Numbered from the stretch's first letter, positions 22,475 through 31,679 are shown. The stretch: DNA of 57,866 bases from an uncultured Lachnospiraceae bacterium (GCA_934351925.1 CAKRJT010000017.1:1-57866), one strand, 5' to 3'. Notes: generated by a model from the letters alone, not told the origin. Translations and numbers: made by a program.

Positions 22475-24298
22475 TCATTTCTGTCCATGGAAAAAATTGT
22501 ACACCGATTCAGCCGCCTTCATATTCATTCCATCGACCTGTGCAAGTTCTTCCTCACCTGCCTCCTTTATATGCTCCACATCCTTAAAATGATGAAGCAG
22601 CGCTTTTCTTCTGGCCGGACCTATACCCTCTATGTCATCAAGTATGGATTTCACCTGGTTGACGCTTCTAAGGCTTCTGTGGTATTCGATGGCAAAACGA
22701 TGCGCCTCGTCCTGTATTCTCGTTATAAGCTTAAATGCCTCACTGTCCCTGCTTATAGGTATCTCTTCATTATTAAAATAGAGTCCCCTCGTCCTGTGGT
22801 TGTCATCCTTGACCATGCCGCACACCTTGATGTCAAGACCGAGTTTTTCGAGTACTCCAAGGCATATATTGACCTGTCCGCGTCCACCGTCCATCATAAT
22901 AAGATCAGGCACTGCGTCAAAGCTCGCGTCATTCCCATGTGTAAATCTTCTCGTGAGTACTTCCTCCATGCTGGCATAATCGTTCGGTCCCACAACGGTC
23001 TTTATTCTGAATTTACGGTAATCGTTTTTCTTCGGTCTGCCGTCCTGGTACACTACCATCGAACCTACCGATTGTGCACCGCTGATATTGGATATATCAT
23101 ACGCCTCCATGCGGTATGCACTCTCAATGCCTAAGAGCTCCTCTATCTCCTTCACGGCTCCCGTGGTTCTTCTCTTCTCCCTCTGCAGCTTGTCTATGTC
23201 CTGTGCGAGCACCATCTCCGCGTTTCTCTGCGCGAGCTCCACAAGCTTCTCCTTCTGTCCCTTCTTAGGTGCTACGATGTCGACCTTCGAGCCTCTTTTT
23301 ATGCTCAGCCACTCCTCAAGCAGCTTCGCATCAGGCAGCTCCTCCTGCACCATTATCTGTCTCGGCACAAAAGGTATTCCCCCATAGAACTGCTTTATAA
23401 AGTCAGTTATAACCTCCGCTCTCGTGTCAGTCGCGGCAAGCTCCATATTATACTTATCCCTTCCGATAAGCCTGCCCTCCCTGACAAAGAATGCCTGAAC
23501 CACACAGGTATTTCCGTCTATTGCCGCCGCGATAATGTCCTTGTCGAGCATGTCGCTGTTGGTTATCTTCTGCTTCTGGGCAACAGCCTGTACGCTCGCT
23601 AAGAGATCTCGGTACACTGCCGCCTCCTCAAACTCCAGATTTTCTGACGCGTTTTCCATCTTCTCCTTCAGAGAATTAATCACGCTGCCGTAATTTCCGT
23701 TCAAAAATTCCAGAGTTCTGTTTATATTCTCTCTGTACTCCTCCTTGGAGATATAGCCCTGACACGGCGCATCGCACTGCTTGATATGGTAGTTAAGGCA
23801 AGGGCGCTCCTTTCCTATATCCCTTGGCAGGCATCTGTTGCAGGTTCTTATCTTATAGAGCTTCCTCAACAGCTCAATCGTATCCTTCACGGCACCCGCA
23901 CTTGTATAAGGACCAAAATACTTCGCCTTGTCCTTCTTTAGCTCACGCGAAAAGAGGACTCTCGGAAAGTCCTCATTAACAGTAACCTTTATATACGGAT
24001 ATGTCTTATCGTCCTTGAGCATCGTGTTGTATTTAGGCCGGTGCTCCTTGATAAGATTGTTCTCGAGCACAAGCGCCTCGAGCTCCGAATCGGTTATGAT
24101 ATATTCAAAATAGCTCACATGGCTGACCATCCGGCGTATCTTCTCCGTGTGGTTTCTCGACGACTGGAAATACTGCCTGACCCTGTTTTTCAGGCTTATC
24201 GCCTTACCAACATAGATGATATTGTCATGGTCATCATGCATTATATAAACTCCCGGTTTCCCCGGGAGCTTCTTCAATTCCTCTTCAATTACAAACAT
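22475..24298 (-). CDS. uvrC: Excinuclease ABC subunit C
   Basis: UvrC makes both incisions in nucleotide excision repair with UvrB. The 607-residue protein has the N-terminal GIY-YIG nuclease (GVYIMHDDHDNIIYVGKAIS), a Cys cluster (CNRCLPRDIGKERPCLNYHI, CDAPC), the UVR motif for UvrB binding near 205-240, the RNase H-like second nuclease (EAYDISNISGAQSVGSMVV, DLIMMDGGRGQVN) and C-terminal helix-hairpin-helices (IEGIGPARRKALLHHF). GGAGAAGAGG precedes the ATG. It lies downstream of a tandem hairpin array, in the same direction. Confidence 0.97.
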   Translation of the reverse strand: MFVIEEELKKLPGKPGVYIMHDDHDNIIYVGKAISLKNRVRQYFQSSRNHTEKIRRMVSHVSYFEYIITDSELEALVLENNLIKEHRPKYNTMLKDDKTYPYIKVTVNEDFPRVLFSRELKKDKAKYFGPYTSAGAVKDTIELLRKLYKIRTCNRCLPRDIGKERPCLNYHIKQCDAPCQGYISKEEYRENINRTLEFLNGNYGSVINSLKEKMENASENLEFEEAAVYRDLLASVQAVAQKQKITNSDMLDKDIIAAAIDGNTCVVQAFFVREGRLIGRDKYNMELAATDTRAEVITDFIKQFYGGIPFVPRQIMVQEELPDAKLLEEWLSIKRGSKVDIVAPKKGQKEKLVELAQRNAEMVLAQDIDKLQREKRRTTGAVKEIEELLGIESAYRMEAYDISNISGAQSVGSMVVYQDGRPKKNDYRKFRIKTVVGPNDYASMEEVLTRRFTHGNDASFDAVPDLIMMDGGRGQVNICLGVLEKLGLDIKVCGMVKDDNHRTRGLYFNNEEIPISRDSEAFKLITRIQDEAHRFAIEYHRSLRSVNQVKSILDDIEGIGPARRKALLHHFKDVEHIKEAGEEELAQVDGMNMKAAESVYNFFHGQK

Positions 24299-24314
24299 AC
24301 CTCTTCTCCAACTT

Positions 24315-24561
24315 CACAGCTTGTTATACACAACAAGCTCATTCTGCGGCATCACAGCTTATTGCCTCAACAAGCTCATTCTACGGCATTACAGCTTATT
24401 GCCTCAACAAGCTCATTCTACGGCATCACAGCTTATTGCCTCAACAAGCTCATTCTACGGCATCACAGCTTATTGTCCACAACAAGTTCATTTTACGGCA
24501 TCACAGCTTATTGCCTCAACAAGCCCCTTATCCGGCATCACAGCTTATTGTCCACAACAAG
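24315..24561 (-). repeat. Seven tandem 37-38 bp repeats, each an RNA hairpin
   Basis: Units (forward coordinates) are 24315-24352, 24353-24389, 24390-24426, 24427-24463, 24464-24501, 24502-24538 and 24539-~24561 (partial). There are no spacers. In the mRNA sense each typical unit folds as AGCUUGUUG-agg-CAAUAAGCU, nine pairs with one G-U. The uvrC-proximal unit has AGCTTGTT/AACAAGCT, a compensatory G-U to G-C change. The array begins in the 3' end of the coiled-coil gene (its last codons VVDNKL and stop lie in a unit) and ends about 16 nt before uvrC. Confidence 0.9.
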
Positions 24562-25548
24562 TCCCTTCACGTCCTCCGCCGAGAGCTGAAGCTGTGCTAC
24601 CATAAGTCCCATCGACTTCTCAGGGCTCTTAGCCGTGTCGCCTGAACCTATCTTGTTCACATCATCGAGTGCATTGTCAATCTCATACATAAGTTCTTCG
24701 TTACTGTCGTCCTTATGCTCCTCTCCCTTAGCCTTCTCGATACGCTGTTCAAGTTCCTTCTGCTCCTGCTTCTTCTCGAGCGCGTCCTCCTTTTCCTTCT
24801 CCATATCTTCATCAATATTGTCGACAGCGTCCTGCATCACCTGTCCGATAATCTCCTTTGAAGCCGCCTCGACAATCTGCTCTCCCTGTTTCTTCGCATC
24901 AAGCATGTCATGCGACTTGAGACGTTCTATGGAAAGGTTTCTGTTGAAGGCATAATCCTTGACGATATCCTTCATGTTGTCCGATATCTTATCTCTGTAT
25001 ATTTTCTCATCACTGTCAAGCGACAACATCCTCTGATGATAGTCGGAAAGGCCGTTCGCATACAGCTCCTTATATCTTGCATACTCCTCCTCGCTTAAAA
25101 CAGCCTGAGGGTTTCCCATCGAGTCCCTTCCTCTTCTCAGGATATCGAGATCCTTGGCCTCCCCGCTGTCATCAGTCACTCCGTACAGCTCGTTGGTGTT
25201 CTCCTTCTCCTTCTGAATATCGGATATCATGCTCGCGGCTTCCTCGTTCTCCGCATAGAGCTTCTTGGCATGTGCACTCTTCTCCTTAGCCGTGTCATCT
25301 AACTTCTTATCACTGTTATACACATCTAACATAAGCTCCATTGCAAGGCTTTTCGCCTTCTTTCTCTTCTCCTCAACCAAATCCTCACCGAGATTGAGCC
25401 GGCTGCCGTTGATTGTCAGACCGCTTCCCGTCTCAGTGGTCTTGCTGCTGTCGGTCTTGGAGTCCTGCTTCCCGGCGATCTTTGAAGCTGTCGAAGAAAC
25501 TGCTCCTCTAGTATCATCCGCAATATTCGAATTATTATCAATTCTCAT
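24538..25548 (-). CDS. Hypothetical coiled-coil protein
   Basis: I do not recognise a family. The 336-residue protein is very hydrophilic, without signal peptide, membrane helix or cysteine. Residues 1-45 are Ser/Thr/Asp-rich and disordered (SKTDSSKTTETGSG). Long charged heptad-like helices follow, notably EKEKEDALEKKQEQKELEQ near 255-275. The C-terminus (EKSMGLMVAQLQLSAEDVKG) is more hydrophobic and may be a docking segment. Its last 20 bases are part of the tandem repeat array, so the natural end may have been overwritten by repeat expansion. The ATG follows AAGGAAGAGG by 10 nt. Confidence 0.75.
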   Translation of the reverse strand: MRIDNNSNIADDTRGAVSSTASKIAGKQDSKTDSSKTTETGSGLTINGSRLNLGEDLVEEKRKKAKSLAMELMLDVYNSDKKLDDTAKEKSAHAKKLYAENEEAASMISDIQKEKENTNELYGVTDDSGEAKDLDILRRGRDSMGNPQAVLSEEEYARYKELYANGLSDYHQRMLSLDSDEKIYRDKISDNMKDIVKDYAFNRNLSIERLKSHDMLDAKKQGEQIVEAASKEIIGQVMQDAVDNIDEDMEKEKEDALEKKQEQKELEQRIEKAKGEEHKDDSNEELMYEIDNALDDVNKIGSGDTAKSPEKSMGLMVAQLQLSAEDVKGLVVDNKL

Positions 25549-25577
25549 TGGTGTGCACCTCTTCCTTATTTTCTATA

Positions 25578-25614
25578 TACCGCCTCATGGCTCAATCTTC
25601 ATATTGCGGCGGTA
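25578..25614 (-). other. Leader hairpin ahead of the coiled-coil gene
   Basis: TACCGCC (25578-25584) pairs with GGCGGTA (25608-25614) across a 23-nt loop. It is the first of three hairpins in this 339-bp gap that share a TACCGC/GCGGTA base. Confidence 0.5.
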
Positions 25615-25650
25615 AAAAATCTTCAATTTCTTGATGTTTTTATGAAACTT

Positions 25651-25696
25651 TACCGCCTGTTCAACTCATTTACAACTACAGGCGGTATATTTTTTT
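25651..25696 (+). terminator. Terminator-like hairpin with forward U-tract
   Basis: A perfect 10-bp stem TACCGCCTGT (25651-25660) / ACAGGCGGTA (25678-25687) is followed by T's to 25696 on the forward strand. No forward-strand gene ends nearby, so it may stop antisense transcription. Confidence 0.6.
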
Positions 25697-25732
25697 ATAA
25701 TCAGCTCTTTGTGGGCTTATAAATTTCAAATT

Positions 25733-25771
25733 TTACCGCTTGAAATAGGAACTATCAACCATAAGCGGTAA
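25733..25771. other. Third TACCGC/GCGGTA hairpin
   Basis: TTACCGCTT (25733-25741) pairs with AAGCGGTAA (25763-25771), nine pairs around a 21-nt loop. It repeats the base of the two hairpins before it, with covarying end pairs (CC/GG, CCTGT/ACAGG, CTT/AAG). Confidence 0.5.
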
Positions 25772-25797
25772 TAACAGATATATTTTCTTACTTATAT

Positions 25798-25838
25798 AAA
25801 AAGCCGATACAACCTGTTATAGATTATATCGGCTTTCT
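25798..25838 (-). terminator. Terminator of ftsH
   Basis: Reverse strand AAAGCCGATA pairs with TATCGGCTTT, followed by TTATATAAG. It lies about 50 bp after the ftsH stop at 25888. A-runs on the other side would also let it act on the forward strand. Confidence 0.75.
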
Positions 25839-25887
25839 GCCACCCTATCTTAATATAAGACGGCTATAATTAAATTTTGTCAGCTAT

Positions 25888-28059
25888 TTAATTCTTGTTC
25901 CCACCTGACATGCTTCCATTTCCGGCTTCAATCTGAACCGTCTCCGTGCCTTCCGGCTGTGCCGCATTTTCCTGTTGTGCTGCATCTTCGACATCAACCT
26001 GAACCACCGTCTCCGTGCCATCTCCCGGCGCCGCCTCAGTATCCCCGGCACCATTCTGCACTGTCACGGCATTCTCCGCACCAGCCGCATCTGTCGCGTT
26101 CCCGGCATCACCCTGCACCGTCGCCGCTTCTTCAGTATCACCCTCAGCCGCGGCCGCACTATCATTATCCGTCTCCGCGCCCTCCGGCTTGATACCTTTC
26201 ACCTCGTTGAATATCTCCATGAACTCTTTGCCTGTAATGGTCTCCTTCTCAATCAGGAAGTCAGCCACCTTGTCGAGCACGTCCCGGTTCTGCGCGAGCA
26301 TATCCTTGACCTTCACATAGGCGTCCTTCAAGACATTCTTCACCTCATCATCCACATCGGCGGCTGTCCTGTCAGAACAGTTTAACACGGTTCTTCCGTC
26401 GAGGTACTGGTTCTCCACGGTCTCAAGCCCCATAAGACCAAATCTGTCCGACATTCCGTAGAGTGTGATCATGTTGCGGACAAGCTTCGTTGCCCTCTCG
26501 ATATCATTCGAGGCGCCGGTCGTGACTGAGTTGAACACTATCTCCTCCGCCGCACGTCCTCCGAGAAGAGTGTATATTCTTGTCATGAGCTCTTCCTTGC
26601 TCATGAGGTACTTCTCCTCCTCAGGAACCTGCATCGTGTAACCGAGCGAACCCATGGTTCTCGGAACTATCGTAATCTTCTGAACCGGCTCCGCGTTCTT
26701 GCTTAGAGCGGTCACAAGCGCATGACCGACCTCGTGATAGGATACAATCTTCTTCTCCTGCGGGCTTAGAAGTCTGTCCTTCTTCTCCTTACCTGCGATT
26801 ACAACCTCAACCGACTCAAACAAATCCTTCTGGCTGACAACGCCCCTGCCGTTCTTTACGGCATTGATTGCCGCCTCGTTAATCATATTGGCAAGGTCTG
26901 AACCCACAGCGCCCGCCGTCGCAAGGGCTATAGCCTCCAAATCGACGGTATCGTCCATGCGAACATCCTTCGAATGTACCTTCAATATGTTGACTCTTCC
27001 CTTCAAATCAGGCTTGTCAACAATAATTCTTCTGTCAAAACGTCCCGGTCTTAACAGTGCCTTATCGAGCACGTCCGGTCTGTTCGTCGCCGCGAGTATA
27101 AATACGCCCTTAGAAGGGTCAAATCCGTCCATCTCCGCGAGAAGCTGGTTAAGCGTCTGCTCTCTCTCGTCATTTCCACCGCCGTATCTCGAATCACGGC
27201 TCTTTCCAATGGCATCAATCTCATCGATAAATATGATACATGGCGCCGACTGCTGAGCCTGCTTAAAGAGGTCACGCACTCTCGATGCACCGACACCTAC
27301 GAACATCTCCACGAAGTCTGAGCCTGAAAGCGAGAAGAACGGAACTCCTGCCTCACCCGCTACAGCCTTCGCAAGGAGCGTTTTACCGGTTCCGGGAGGT
27401 CCCACTAAGAGGGCTCCCTTAGGAAGCTTCGCTCCGATATGTGTGTACTTGGCAGGATTGTGAAGAAAATCAACTATCTCCGTCAACGACTCCTTAGCCT
27501 CGTCCTGACCCGCAACGTCCTTAAAGGTAACACCTGTTGCCTTTTCCATTCCATACATCTTGGCATTGGACTTGCCAACGCCCATCATTCCGCCACCGCC
27601 CGACATTCTCTTGAACACGAAGCTGAATATGAAGTATATGAGCACCCACGGAACTATATACACGAGCACGAAATCGAGTATCGATGAGCTCTTGTCCTGT
27701 ATCTTCACATTGTACTCGATATTGTTATCCTTCATGTACTGGATAACATCCTCATCATAGATATAGCCAGTATAGTAGGTTAATTTAAGTCCCTCTATAG
27801 GCTGTGTTTTAGGAGTAATATGAATGACATCCTGATCATACACGACCTTTGACACATTACCGTTATCAAGCATTTTAAGGAAGTCCGTATAGCTTATCTC
27901 CTGACTGGTGCTGTTGTGAAGGAATGTATTCACGCAGCTTATTCCCAGTACCGTGATGACTCCCGCTATCAGTAGTATCAATATGGTCTGATTAAAACGG
28001 TTTCCCTTATTACCGTCCTTGTTATTCCGGTTCTGATTTTTACTGTTTTTCTCGTCCAC
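25888..28059 (-). CDS. ftsH: ATP-dependent zinc metalloprotease FtsH
   Basis: A membrane-anchored hexameric AAA+ protease that degrades membrane and regulatory proteins. GTG start at 28059 after GGGAG. The 723-residue protein has two membrane helices (QTILILLIAGVITVLGISCV; VLVYIVPWVLIYFIFSFVF) flanking a small extracellular domain. The AAA domain follows with Walker A GPPGTGKTLLAKAV, pore loop FVEMFVGVGA, Walker B IIFIDEIDAIG and second region of homology ATNRPDVLDKALLRPGRFD. The zinc site is SYHEVGHALVTAL (HExxH). After about residue 615 comes a ~100-residue acidic Ala/Glu/Gly/Thr tail with TVQ-like repeats, unusual for FtsH and probably disordered. Confidence 0.97.
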   Translation of the reverse strand: MDEKNSKNQNRNNKDGNKGNRFNQTILILLIAGVITVLGISCVNTFLHNSTSQEISYTDFLKMLDNGNVSKVVYDQDVIHITPKTQPIEGLKLTYYTGYIYDEDVIQYMKDNNIEYNVKIQDKSSSILDFVLVYIVPWVLIYFIFSFVFKRMSGGGGMMGVGKSNAKMYGMEKATGVTFKDVAGQDEAKESLTEIVDFLHNPAKYTHIGAKLPKGALLVGPPGTGKTLLAKAVAGEAGVPFFSLSGSDFVEMFVGVGASRVRDLFKQAQQSAPCIIFIDEIDAIGKSRDSRYGGGNDEREQTLNQLLAEMDGFDPSKGVFILAATNRPDVLDKALLRPGRFDRRIIVDKPDLKGRVNILKVHSKDVRMDDTVDLEAIALATAGAVGSDLANMINEAAINAVKNGRGVVSQKDLFESVEVVIAGKEKKDRLLSPQEKKIVSYHEVGHALVTALSKNAEPVQKITIVPRTMGSLGYTMQVPEEEKYLMSKEELMTRIYTLLGGRAAEEIVFNSVTTGASNDIERATKLVRNMITLYGMSDRFGLMGLETVENQYLDGRTVLNCSDRTAADVDDEVKNVLKDAYVKVKDMLAQNRDVLDKVADFLIEKETITGKEFMEIFNEVKGIKPEGAETDNDSAAAAEGDTEEAATVQGDAGNATDAAGAENAVTVQNGAGDTEAAPGDGTETVVQVDVEDAAQQENAAQPEGTETVQIEAGNGSMSGGNKN

Positions 28060-28125
28060 GAATCAATCTCCCAACTTTTTGGCATTTTTATTTTGCTTTA
28101 TAATAGGAAAGCGATGCCTTTACAT

Positions 28126-28155
28126 ATAATACCATTATCTACCATGATAAATCAA
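28126..28155 (-). promoter_or_regulatory. Probable ftsH promoter
   Basis: Reverse-strand TTGATT (28150-28155), 18 bp, TATTAT (28126-28131), about 67 bp upstream of the GTG. Confidence 0.45.
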
Positions 28156-28264
28156 TACGATTATTGTGAAAAAAATGTTAAAATATTCTCCGTAACATTA
28201 TACCCACAAGTGCCCTAAAATATAGTAGTCATACCGATCTATATTCACAAAAAATAAAATGAGA

Positions 28265-28293
28265 TTGAATTTAATAATATTTTTTTCTATAAT
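28265..28293 (+). promoter_or_regulatory. Promoter for the DUF1846 gene
   Basis: TTGAAT (28265-28270), 17 bp, TATAAT (28288-28293), 38 bp before the ATG. The divergent 271-bp region to ftsH holds both promoters and nothing else I can name. Confidence 0.7.
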
Positions 28294-28330
28294 GAATTTG
28301 ATTTAAAAAATTAAGAAATGAGGTTTCCCA

Positions 28331-29815
28331 ATGAAAATGACAGGCTTCGATAATGATGCTTATGTAAAAATGCAGTCCGAGAAGATTTCCGAGAGAATTG
28401 CCAAGTTCGGCGGTAAGCTGTATCTCGAGTTCGGTGGCAAGCTTTTTGACGACTTTCACGCATCCCGTGTGCTTCCGGGCTTCAAACCGGACAGTAAGAT
28501 TGTTATGCTCTCCAAGTTAAAAGACAAGGCTGAGATAGTTATAGCAATCAATTCCAGTGATATTGAAAAAAATAAGGTCAGGGCTGACCTTGGCATCACA
28601 TATGACATGGATGTTCTGCGCCTTATCGATGCATTCCACGACTACGGTCTATATGTAGGCAGTGTCGTCCTCACCCGCTTCTGCAGCCAGCCCAGCGTTA
28701 TCGCATACCAGAAGAAGCTCGAGGCGCTCGGCATCAAGGTGTACCGCCACTATCCTATCGAGGGCTACCCTTCAAACATTCCCTTTATCGTCAGCGACGA
28801 GGGCTATGGAAGGAACGACTACATCGAGACAAGCCGCTCCCTCATCGTCGTAACCGCACCGGGACCGGGCAGCGGCAAGATGGCTACCTGCCTATCACAG
28901 CTCTACCACGACAACAAGCGAGGAATTTCCTCAGGCTATGCAAAGTTCGAGACTTTCCCTATCTGGAATCTCCCGCTTGACCACCCTGTCAATCTCGCCT
29001 ATGAAGCAGCAACAGCCGACTTAAACGATGTCAACATGATTGACTCCTTCCATCTCGCCGCTTACGGCGAAACCACCGTCAACTACAATCGTGATATAGA
29101 GATATTCCCGGTTCTCAACACAATGTTTGAGCGCATATTGGGGTCATCACCGTACAAATCACCTACGGACATGGGTGTAAATATGGCAGGCTGCTGCATA
29201 GTCGATGACGAGGCCGTACGCGCCGCCGCCAATGAGGAGATACTGCGCCGTTATCACAATCTTCTATGCCAGAAGCGCCAGGGAACCATCGGCAACGAGC
29301 CGATCTACAAGCTTGAGCTTCTCATGTCAAAGGCAGGCATCAAGCCGTCAGACCGCCCACTCGTCCCTGCCGCTCTTGAGCTTGCACAGCGCACCGGCAG
29401 CCCTGCCGCCTCGATAGAGCTTCCTGACGGGACAGTCATAACAGGCAAGACCGGATTCCTTCTCGGAGCTTCGTCCGCGATGCTCCTCAATGCCCTTAAG
29501 ACTTTGGCAGGAATACCTGATGACATAGACCTCATCTCCCCTAAGGTTATCGAGCCTATACAGAAGCTCAAGGTAGACTATCTCGGCAACCACAACCCTC
29601 GCCTGCACACGGACGAGGTGCTCATCGCGCTCTCCATATGTGCAGCCGAGGACGACAACGCGCGCCGGGCATTTGACCAGCTCGCAAAACTTGAAGGCTG
29701 TGACGTGCACTCCACTGTCATACTCTCCTCAGTTGACCGCGACATATTCAGAAAGCTCGGCGTGAACTTGACCTGCGAGCCTGAATACCAGACAAACAAG
29801 CTCTACCACCGATAA
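28331..29815 (+). CDS. DUF1846 domain-containing protein
   Basis: The 494-residue soluble protein belongs to DUF1846: it shows AYVKMQSEKISERIAKFGGK at the start, YLEFGGKLFDDFHASRVLPG, a nucleotide-kinase-like VVTAPGPGSGKMATCLSQLY loop, and GETTVNYNRDIEIFPVLN. The family is widespread in Firmicutes and structurally related to P-loop/NAD-type folds; its activity has not been established to my knowledge. A GAGG site is present 8 nt before the ATG. It stands alone, divergent from ftsH, with its own promoter. No terminator is visible before pyrG. Confidence 0.92.
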   Translation: MKMTGFDNDAYVKMQSEKISERIAKFGGKLYLEFGGKLFDDFHASRVLPGFKPDSKIVMLSKLKDKAEIVIAINSSDIEKNKVRADLGITYDMDVLRLIDAFHDYGLYVGSVVLTRFCSQPSVIAYQKKLEALGIKVYRHYPIEGYPSNIPFIVSDEGYGRNDYIETSRSLIVVTAPGPGSGKMATCLSQLYHDNKRGISSGYAKFETFPIWNLPLDHPVNLAYEAATADLNDVNMIDSFHLAAYGETTVNYNRDIEIFPVLNTMFERILGSSPYKSPTDMGVNMAGCCIVDDEAVRAAANEEILRRYHNLLCQKRQGTIGNEPIYKLELLMSKAGIKPSDRPLVPAALELAQRTGSPAASIELPDGTVITGKTGFLLGASSAMLLNALKTLAGIPDDIDLISPKVIEPIQKLKVDYLGNHNPRLHTDEVLIALSICAAEDDNARRAFDQLAKLEGCDVHSTVILSSVDRDIFRKLGVNLTCEPEYQTNKLYHR

Positions 29816-29936
29816 AAATACAGCTCCTAATTTTGTTATGTTTTACCATGAAATAAACGAATAATCTAAAGTCAAAAGTGGCAAAATGATAATTCCATTC
29901 AACGTGATTTTGTAGTAGAATGTAGAATATTGTTTT

Positions 29937-29942
29937 TATAAT
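29937..29942 (+). promoter_or_regulatory. Possible pyrG -10 box
   Basis: A consensus TATAAT lies 60 bp before the pyrG ATG, but the hexamer at 17 bp (AGTAGA) is poor. A TTTCGGG/CCTGAAA stem (about 29950-29976) follows; it has no U-tract, and the GGGC needed for Bacillus-type CTP-sensing initiation sits a few bases too far from the -10. So the known pyrG attenuation is not supported. Confidence 0.35.
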
Positions 29943-30002
29943 AAAAACATTTCGGGCAGACCCAGTCCTGAAAACACAACTTAAAATATACGGAGGTTCG
30001 TC

Positions 30003-31610
30003 ATGGTAAAGTACGTTTTTGTAACAGGCGGTGTAGTATCCGGTCTCGGCAAGGGTATCACCGCAGCATCACTCGGCCGTCTTTTGAAGGCAAGAGGCTA
30101 TTCGGTAACAATGCAGAAGTTCGACCCTTATATCAACATTGACCCGGGCACAATGAATCCTATTCAGCATGGAGAGGTCTTTGTTACGGACGATGGAGCT
30201 GAGACTGACCTTGACCTCGGACATTATGAACGTTTTATCGACGAGAGTCTCGGCAAGAATTCCAATGTCACCTCCGGCAAGGTATACTGGTCGGTTCTCT
30301 CGAAGGAGCGCCGCGGCGACTTCGGCGGAGGAACCGTTCAGGTTATTCCTCACATAACGAATGAGATTAAGAGCAGACTTTTCCGCGATTTCACGAGCGA
30401 AGAGACGAAGATTGCGATTGTCGAGGTCGGCGGCACGGTCGGAGACATCGAGAGCCAGCCGTTTCTCGAGGCTCTCCGCCAGTTTCAGCACGAGGTCGGC
30501 AAGGAGAACGCCATCTTCCTGCACGTCACACTCATTCCTTATCTCAAGTCCTCGGGCGAGATGAAAACGAAGCCTACACAGGCGAGCGTAAAGGAGCTTC
30601 AGGGAATGGGAATACAGCCCGACATCATCGTATGCCGCTCCGAGTACCCTCTCGACAAGGGCATAAAGGACAAGATTGCCCTCTTTTGTAACGTGCCTAG
30701 CTCACATGTACTCCAGAATCTCGATGTAGAATATCTCTACGAGGCACCTCTTGCAATGGAGGAGGAGCACCTCGCACAGGTTGCCTGTGAATGTCTCAAT
30801 CTTGCGTGTCCTGAGCCTGACCTCACTGACTGGAAGGCAATGTGCACCGCGCTCAAGCATCCTCACGGCGTGGTATCCGTCGCACTCGTCGGCAAATACA
30901 CACAGCTCCACGATGCATATATCAGTGTTGTAGAGGCTCTAAAGCACGGCGGAATCGCAAACGGCGTGTCCGTCAGCATAAAGTGGGTTGACTCGGAGAA
31001 GGTTACCGCGGAGAATGCGGCAGAATTTTTCGGCGACGTATCAGGAATTATCGTTCCCGGCGGCTTCGGCGACAGAGGTATTGAGGGAATGATTCAGGCT
31101 ATACGCTACGCAAGGGAGAACAAGCTCCCGTTCCTTGGGCTCTGCCTTGGCATGCAGCTCACCATCGTGGAATTTACAAGAGATGTCATCGGCTTCAACG
31201 ATGCTCACAGCGTCGAGTTTCTTCCGGGAACCACCCACCCTGTCATTCACCTTATGCCTGACCAGGAGGGCATCGACGACATAGGTGGAACACTCAGACT
31301 CGGCTCATATCCATGTATCCTTGATGAGACATCGAAGGCATACGCTCTCTACGGCGAAAAGGAGATTCACGAAAGACACCGCCACAGATACGAGGTCAAC
31401 AACGATTTCAGGAACGTGCTCACCGAGAACGGCATGATGCTCTCGGGAATGTCACCTGACGGAAGAATTGTCGAGATGGTAGAGCTAAAAGACCACCCTT
31501 GGTTCATCGGAACCCAGGCTCACCCTGAGTTCAAGTCCCGCCCTAACAGACCGCACCCGTTATTCCGCGGTTTTATTGAGGCGGCGCTCAAGGAGCAGGA
31601 GAACAGATAA
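30003..31610 (+). CDS. pyrG: CTP synthase
   Basis: PyrG aminates UTP to CTP using ATP and ammonia from glutamine. The 535-residue protein has the amidoligase domain with the P-loop VTGGVVSGLGKGITAASLG, DPYINIDPGTMNPIQHGEVF and the UTP-binding KTKPTQASVKELQ. The C-terminal class I glutaminase has the nucleophile in FLGLCLGMQLTIVEF and the His-Pro-Glu triad in TQAHPEFKSRPNRPHPLF. CGGAGG precedes the ATG. It ends at a bidirectional terminator facing the convergent kinase gene. Confidence 0.97.
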   Translation: MVKYVFVTGGVVSGLGKGITAASLGRLLKARGYSVTMQKFDPYINIDPGTMNPIQHGEVFVTDDGAETDLDLGHYERFIDESLGKNSNVTSGKVYWSVLSKERRGDFGGGTVQVIPHITNEIKSRLFRDFTSEETKIAIVEVGGTVGDIESQPFLEALRQFQHEVGKENAIFLHVTLIPYLKSSGEMKTKPTQASVKELQGMGIQPDIIVCRSEYPLDKGIKDKIALFCNVPSSHVLQNLDVEYLYEAPLAMEEEHLAQVACECLNLACPEPDLTDWKAMCTALKHPHGVVSVALVGKYTQLHDAYISVVEALKHGGIANGVSVSIKWVDSEKVTAENAAEFFGDVSGIIVPGGFGDRGIEGMIQAIRYARENKLPFLGLCLGMQLTIVEFTRDVIGFNDAHSVEFLPGTTHPVIHLMPDQEGIDDIGGTLRLGSYPCILDETSKAYALYGEKEIHERHRHRYEVNNDFRNVLTENGMMLSGMSPDGRIVEMVELKDHPWFIGTQAHPEFKSRPNRPHPLFRGFIEAALKEQENR

Positions 31611-31644
31611 ACAATATAGTAATTAACTATTACCCTTATGAAAA

Positions 31645-31675
31645 AATACAGCACCCGGCAGGGCGCTGTATTTTT
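31645..31675. terminator. Bidirectional terminator between pyrG and the kinase gene
   Basis: ATACAGC (31646-31652) pairs with GCTGTAT (31665-31671); flanking A-run and T-run serve both strands. The reverse-strand gene ends at 31680. Confidence 0.75.
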
Positions 31676-31679
31676 GCTC

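Noticed and set aside
24315..24561. CRISPR array
   Set aside because: The 37-38 bp units are contiguous with no unique spacers, and no cas gene is nearby.
29937..30002. CTP-sensing reiterative-initiation attenuator of pyrG
   Set aside because: The GGGC is too far from the -10 and no terminator hairpin with U-tract lies before the gene.
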